Part shown: one piece after another, positions 58,880 to 64,000 of the stretch
Layout: each line of letters opens with the position of its first letter
Numbering within the stretch: position 1 is the stretch's first letter
DNA from: Clarireedia homoeocarpa
Taxonomy: Eukaryota > Ascomycota > Leotiomycetes > Helotiales > Rutstroemiaceae
Direction of reading: 5' to 3'
NCBI GenBank assembly: GCA_001465935.1
Contig: LNKV01000057.1
Location: 93,485 to 157,484 of the forward strand
Length of the DNA stretch: 64,000 nt
Translations under genes and position numbers: made by a program
The notes under the pieces: model-generated
The model's database searches: none
Told to the model about the DNA's origin: nothing
Seen by the model: only the letters and a program-made list of their open reading frames with translations

Positions 58880-61800
58880 GATGCTTAAGCTGGGTAAAGA
58901 ATGTACGATGTGTATTTGGGATGAACGAAGGTGGTCTTGTGATAAATGCAAAGGAGAATTAAAGCGTAAGTGAGTGAAGGACGATAGCTCTGGGATAAGA
59001 ACGACCTCGATGATGATTCAAGAAGCGGCAAAGGGCTTTCATATGCTATTCCCTTGAGTGCCATACGCGATTTCCCCACCTTATTTTTGGTGAGACCGGA
59101 AGTAGTTGGCACTCGAGGGGAAATTGATATGATAGAAACCTCGGAAGTCCGCTGAATTCTCAAGCTATCTATCTACAAGGGATCCCGGTGTTAAGTCCGC
59201 ATACTTCTGAGCTATCGAACGCAGGGCACCGAAGACGATTAACTGGCCAGAGCAGATTCTGCATTCACCTGATATTCCATAGATACGGTCTCAATACGTT
59301 TTCTAAGGGGCCAGCGTGGAAGGGCGGGCTACCCATATGAACTTTTCTAGCACAGACAACTGCTTATGGAAAAGTGGTGACATGGAGTAGAGAAAAGTCG
59401 GTCGGATTCGTTAAGCAGATATTAAAATACGACGCAACATCAAATCTACATCTTTTTCCAACTAGGACCCACTCCGGTCGGACTCGTTCGGACTCCACAT
59501 AGAACTACAGAGCGAGTCGGAGATAACACCAGTTAACCGGGACGAGCTAAATAATTGTCCGAACCACGGGAGTCTGTGCCAAGCAGATATCTCAACGGCT
59601 GTTGGCTTATGCGTTTGAGCAAGAAACGTCCAGCACAGCGGCCACTATTCGACCGACGAGAAGTTGTTGAATATCGTAGATTCAGAATATGGGACGACCT
59701 GGCTTGAGGAGAGTGGAGTGGAGTAGAGCGCAGTGATAAATCATACAGTTGGAGGCTGCCCAGGTAACCTCTAGAAACACGATCTCTGACATGCAAAGAT
59801 GGGGATTCACGATAAACTATAGCATTTTGCCTACCTGGGGGCTATATTTGGTGCCAACTATGAACCTTCTCGAAGAACAGATAAATTGTCAGTTGTACAG
59901 AGCAACTGCCCGCTTTGGGACGAAAAGCCTTTTTTAGTTCATGGGTCTTTCCTGCAGCATCTGATGATGGTTGGTGTAACCAAATGTGTTCATCATGCAG
60001 GCGATTTGAGTAACCTAACGATTTCGATATTTACGCTGATCATGCACTCAGTTCGTTTTGATGATCTAACTGGCTCCAATGAGTCAATCTTATCTCCTTG
60101 GATATCTAAGCACCGAGTCGGTGCTCAAACAGGAAATTCATTATACGCACTCAGATCTTCCTTGTCTCTTTAAAATCCCGTGTTCCCTTAAGTTATAGAC
60201 TTTTAAGATGTTGCTTGAGCCCGTGAAGCAGTTCAGTGCGAAGTGCTCTCCTCCCCCCTCAACAAAAGTTATTTCGTGGGTTTCGCCACTAGAATAGCCA
60301 GAAATACAAATTCTTCTATTTCAAGTAGTCAAATCCTCTTAATTGTAGGTTCTGATCTACAGGGTAACCTTACAGTTTGTGCTAGCCGACTAATCGGATG
60401 TCAGAATTTAGTAAGATCTTCGTTTAGCTTTTCCGAGCTCCTAAAAGTCTCCTCTTTCTTTTCTTCGCAACCAATCCACTTTCTAGGAAAAGTCTGAAAG
60501 TCTTGACGACTTCGATTTTTCGAACTTCAATCTCGAAATACATTTGTTCGAATCACAAGTCTCAACATTATTAATGTTGCTCTCGGCTCATTCGGCAACC
60601 TTCTCTACCGAGACCTGTTAAAGATTAAAAAGTATCTCCATAATATCAATGGGAACTTTCAGCCTTGTATGTCAAGTATAGCCGGTTCTAGTGTGCAGCG
60701 TGGAACGTTTATGATGTTGTAACCCCAGTATGTCATGGATGATCAGAATAAGGTTGAAGGCCTACGCTGACGATTACCGCAAAATAGCACTTTGCTGCTA
60801 TCCTAGCGCATTTATCTCTGCCCCATTGACTCGAATCTCACTATGCTGTGGAGCACATCTGCGTGTTAAAGATCCAACAGCATCGGTCGTGAATCGTCAT
60901 CCCTACGCACGCAGGGAGAAAGATCCATAAATAATAAGGCTGACCGAGAATACGCTTGCCATCCGGATAGTACCTAGTGGGATCGCAGTCGTTTGCCTTT
61001 GGTGATTATATGTTACTGTATGCGCAACTATACCGCTGCAAGGATCATGGCTCTTCCCGCTGTGTGTAGCCCAAGAAAGGAAAGGGGATATTTGAACAGC
61101 TCGCTCGATCTGGCAATGGTCGCGGACTTCTAGGCGGCTAGATCTTGCCGGAGTGTCTTATGTCCGCGCGATATATGTATGTAACTCTTACATGGGCGAT
61201 GGAATAATCTCTTGGCCGGGTACAAGATCGATACGAATGGTTCGAGCTCAGCCCGCAAAGCTTATATGCATGAGCTCCAGTGGCTGAAATGCATCTCAGA
61301 ACATGGTTGATACATCCATCTTTGACACCTTGGCAATCCCATTCTTTCACGGTCACTTTTCGGGGCTAAGGAACCTCAATATTCCGGTTTATTCCAGAAA
61401 CATGCCACTCCCCTCTTCACTGTTCATGAGGCCAAGAGGAAGCTATTCAATGAATCATGTATGGGATGACTAAATGACTTGTTCTCTTCCTACATGACCT
61501 GCAATATGCATCAGTGGCATCGTGGAGAATTTTGGGCCCGAGCATCAAGGATGCGGGACGAAGCTAGTCTAGGAGTAACATCACACTTCATATCGAGCAC
61601 TATACACATTCCGGATGAGAAGAAAATCTCGGTGGGATTTTGTTCGTTGATATCGACAGAGGTCGATTATGCACAACACAGCAGGCTAATAACCAATGTC
61701 CCGAAGTCATATAAGTTCATCGTCCTGAACAGTAGGCTGCTATTTTTCACAGCTTAGTACAGACTCTCTTGTCTAACATTCTTTTCTTCCCTACCTTCGC

Positions 61801-61887
61801 TTTGTCTATCATTTGTGGTTTCACATCGGGAATCCCACTGAGTTTTTGTCTTTTGAAAACTCGACGGTTAGGTGTTTAGGAGACATC
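58880..61887. other. Long gene-poor interval
   Basis: Three kilobases without a supported gene. Overlapping frames on both strands have no recognisable domains. A perfect 15-bp hairpin palindrome, GCACCGAGTCGGTGC, lies at about 60110-60124. The final few hundred bases are the laccase promoter. Confidence 0.35.
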
Positions 61888-63883
61888 ATGCGTCTCTCTC
61901 TACCTGCGACCTTGGGTCTCTCCCTCTCTGGAGCTTGGGCTGCTCCTGCAACATCACCCCCGCTCGCTTCAACAACTCCTGCGGCGGCAGTTCCAGGTTG
62001 GGTCTTGTCTCTGAATGGAACAAGCTCATCTGTGAACTCAACAACTTCTGTGTCAACATCTACTGCTAGCGCTACAGGAACTCCTTGTGCTGGAAATACC
62101 GCATCTGGCAGAGCCTCTTGGTGCGATTTCTCTATCGATACTGATTATTATGTGAAAGTTCCAGACACTGGTGTCACTCGCGAGGTAAGGATTCCGTTAC
62201 TGAGCTCAGGATGAATTGCTGACAGTGACTCTTAGTACTGGTTTACAGTCCAAGAAAGCACCCTGAATCTGGATGGATACCCCAGATACGCCCAAACAAT
62301 TAATGGGACCTTCCCAGGTCCTTTGATCACCGCTGATTGGGGTGATACCGTTAGTAAGTACTTCACACGAGCTTGTTTTTTCTGTTAAATCTGTAGACTT
62401 TATTCCACGAGTCTGTATGTTTAGAAGTTTCGTATTCGCGCCATCTCCTATGTTCCTTCGCCATATAATGTGTCTTGGTTGATTAACACAACTACAGCTG
62501 TTCATGTAACCAACACACTTCCAAACAATGGATCGACCATTCACTGGCATGGTATACGTCAGAACTATACGAATTACATGGATGGCGTGCCTAGTTTGAC
62601 CTCTTGTCCCATAGCTGTTAGTAAAGCTCATTTACCGTGTGCTAATACTTTATCTGACACTCAATTTAGCCAGGTTCAACTTATACCTACACCTGGCGTG
62701 CCACTCAGTACGGTTCTTCCTGGTACCACTCTCACGTAGGCCTCCAGGCTTGGGAAGGTGTAGCAGGTCCCATTATTATCAACGGTCCTTCGACAGCTAA
62801 CTACGACGAAGACAAAGGCATGATGTTCCTCAGTGATTGGAGTCATACCACCGTCGATGAGCAATACTACTATGCTCAGACCGTAGGCCCACCAACCATG
62901 GATACAGCTCTTATCAACGGCATGAACGTGTACGGTGAAGATGGATACAGTAACCAAACCGGATCTCGTTATGAGACTAGTGTTGAAGCAGGCACTTCAT
63001 ATAGATTCCGTTTGGTCAATGGTGCTATAGACACGCACTTTAAGTTCTCCATTGACAACCATACTCTGACCGTTATGGCTATGGATTTTGTTCCGATTGC
63101 GCCATATGAGACTGACATTTTAAACATTGCAATCGGTTAGTCCATAAATTCACCCTCCCCCCCTTTGAGAATCACTCGCTAATCATCCTACCCTCAGGCC
63201 AACGTTACGATGTAATCGTCACTGCCAACAAAGCCAGCATCGCCTCTGACTTCTGGATCCGTGCCATCCCTCAACTCTCCTGCAGCGAAAACGAATCCCC
63301 TAAGAACATCAGAGGTATCCTGCACTATAGCTCTTCCACCTCCCTCCCAACCACAACCAGCCACTACTACCCCGACGACGAGTGCGTCGATGAGGATCCG
63401 CACAACCTCGTCCCCTACATAAGCAAAGATGTCTCCCACGACCTGATCTCCACCGACCAAGCCGTCACTGTATCCCAAAACTCGCAAAATCTCTTCCGCT
63501 GGTTCCTCAACAATTCGACTTTTCAAAGCGACTGGACAGAACCCACGATCCTGCAGGTTAAAAAGGGAGCCAACTCCTTCGCCGCAGCAAACAACCTTAT
63601 CACCCTCCCCAACGCAGACGAATGGGTCTACCTCATCATTCACGCGAACCTCCCCGTTCCTCACCCCATCCATCTCCACGGCCACGACTTCTTCGTCATC
63701 GCCCAAAGCACCGACATCTATGACCCCGCAACAGTGCAGTATAATCTACACAATCCGCCACGCAGAGACGTCGCGCTGCTGCCGGCCGGCGGGCATTTAG
63801 TCATTGCTTTCAAGACAGATAATCCGGGCGCTGTGACGAGACTGCCAGTTAAGACACTGAATGACCTTAGAATTAACAACTAA
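61888..63883 (+). CDS. Laccase-like multicopper oxidase lacking the last copper motif
   Basis: Five exons: 61888-62184, 62236-62353, 62498-62616, 62670-63135 and 63198-63883, giving 561 residues. [20 protein letters not shown] is a signal peptide, followed by a Ser/Thr linker. Cu-oxidase signature L1 is [11 protein letters not shown] (His154, His156), L2 is [15 protein letters not shown] (His198, His200), and L3 is [14 protein letters not shown] (His489, 492, 494). Ascomycete laccases end with L4, HCHIxWHxxxGL, directly after NPGAW. Here the reading goes [24 protein letters not shown], and no HCH motif occurs in any frame up to the window end. The L4 ligands for type 1 and type 3 copper are therefore absent, and the enzyme is predicted to be inactive. 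Everything before residue 546 looks normal. A missed 3' exon would need a splice I cannot find. Confidence 0.88.
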
Positions 63884-64000
63884 AGAGCTAAGAGGATCAT
63901 AAGGATCCGAAGGCTTATATACAGGAAGAGGTCATGTGCTTAATCACATGTATGCTAATGCATGCTAATGCATGCTTGATGTCTGACTCACCCCCAGGGA
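63884..64000. other. Downstream of laccase
   Basis: Contains a small tandem ATGCTAATGC repeat near 63951. Window ends here. Confidence 0.35.

Noticed and set aside
60110..60124. GCACCGAGTCGGTGC, identical to a hairpin of the Streptococcus pyogenes tracrRNA
   Set aside because: It is a 15-base palindrome with no other tracrRNA, crRNA repeat or Cas-like sequence nearby, in a fungal genome. Best explained by chance.
60540..60570. GTTCGAATC resembling a tRNA B box
   Set aside because: No acceptor or anticodon stems can be folded around it and no A box lies upstream.

Overview
The window is nuclear DNA of a filamentous ascomycete fungus. Genes are split by short introns (about 45-220 bp) with GTRNGT-type donors, CTAAC/CTGAC-like branch sites and AG acceptors. 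The gene set is typical of Pezizomycotina: NTE1, fungal guanine deaminase, Elp6, Sos7, CSC1-like channel, laccase, GMC oxidoreductase. A leotiomycete (Helotiales-like) source is my impression from protein style; it is inference, not shown by any marker. About 22 intact-looking protein genes are supported, plus one gene cut by the window edge, one truncated gene, one interrupted gene, one RIP-like aquaporin pseudogene and one retroelement relic.

Layout. 1-2.5 kb: the 3' part of a gene with a PD-(D/E)XK nuclease-like domain, then an F-box-like protein. 2.7-13.8 kb is a dense housekeeping block: guanine deaminase and lysophospholipase NTE1 on minus; eIF2-alpha, mitochondrial inner membrane protease subunit 2 and an MME1-like mitochondrial carrier on plus. 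NTE1 and eIF2-alpha share a divergent promoter. 14-16.5 kb: short tandem repeats and a secreted GMC oxidoreductase resembling the cellobiose dehydrogenase flavodomain. 16.5-20.4 kb is a decayed accessory region with a mutated aquaporin and copies of an undescribed dispersed repeat. 20.4-25.7 kb: a PA-TM-RING protein and a Vps62-like protein. 27-30 kb: a telobox-Myb TRF/Taz1-like telomere protein on minus. 31.5-33.2 kb: a GDT1/TMEM165 family transporter with a long extension. 34.7-38 kb: a truncated secreted protein and an MFS transporter. 38-41.6 kb looks empty. 41.6-47.1 kb: mitochondrial thioredoxin-like protein, L-rhamnose mutarotase, Sos7-like kinetochore protein and an RS/RD-rich nuclear protein. 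47.1-49.9 kb: integrase relic and simple repeats. 49.9-57 kb: CSC1-like channel, ribosomal protein eL37 and Elongator subunit Elp6. 58.2-64 kb: a small secreted protein, a 3 kb gene-poor stretch, and a laccase lacking its last copper motif.

The genes do not form one pathway; most are housekeeping. The most interesting signals are between genes: (i) a dispersed repeat of roughly 50-150 bp with at least six heads at 16.8-30.4 kb; (ii) an aquaporin pseudogene bracketed by that repeat, whose stops all fit C-to-T/G-to-A change; (iii) a laccase and a conserved secreted protein each cut off within recognisable sequence; (iv) a telobox-binding protein in the same window as a ribosomal protein gene with a telobox-like promoter motif. 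All boundaries come from reading by eye; no homology search was run.
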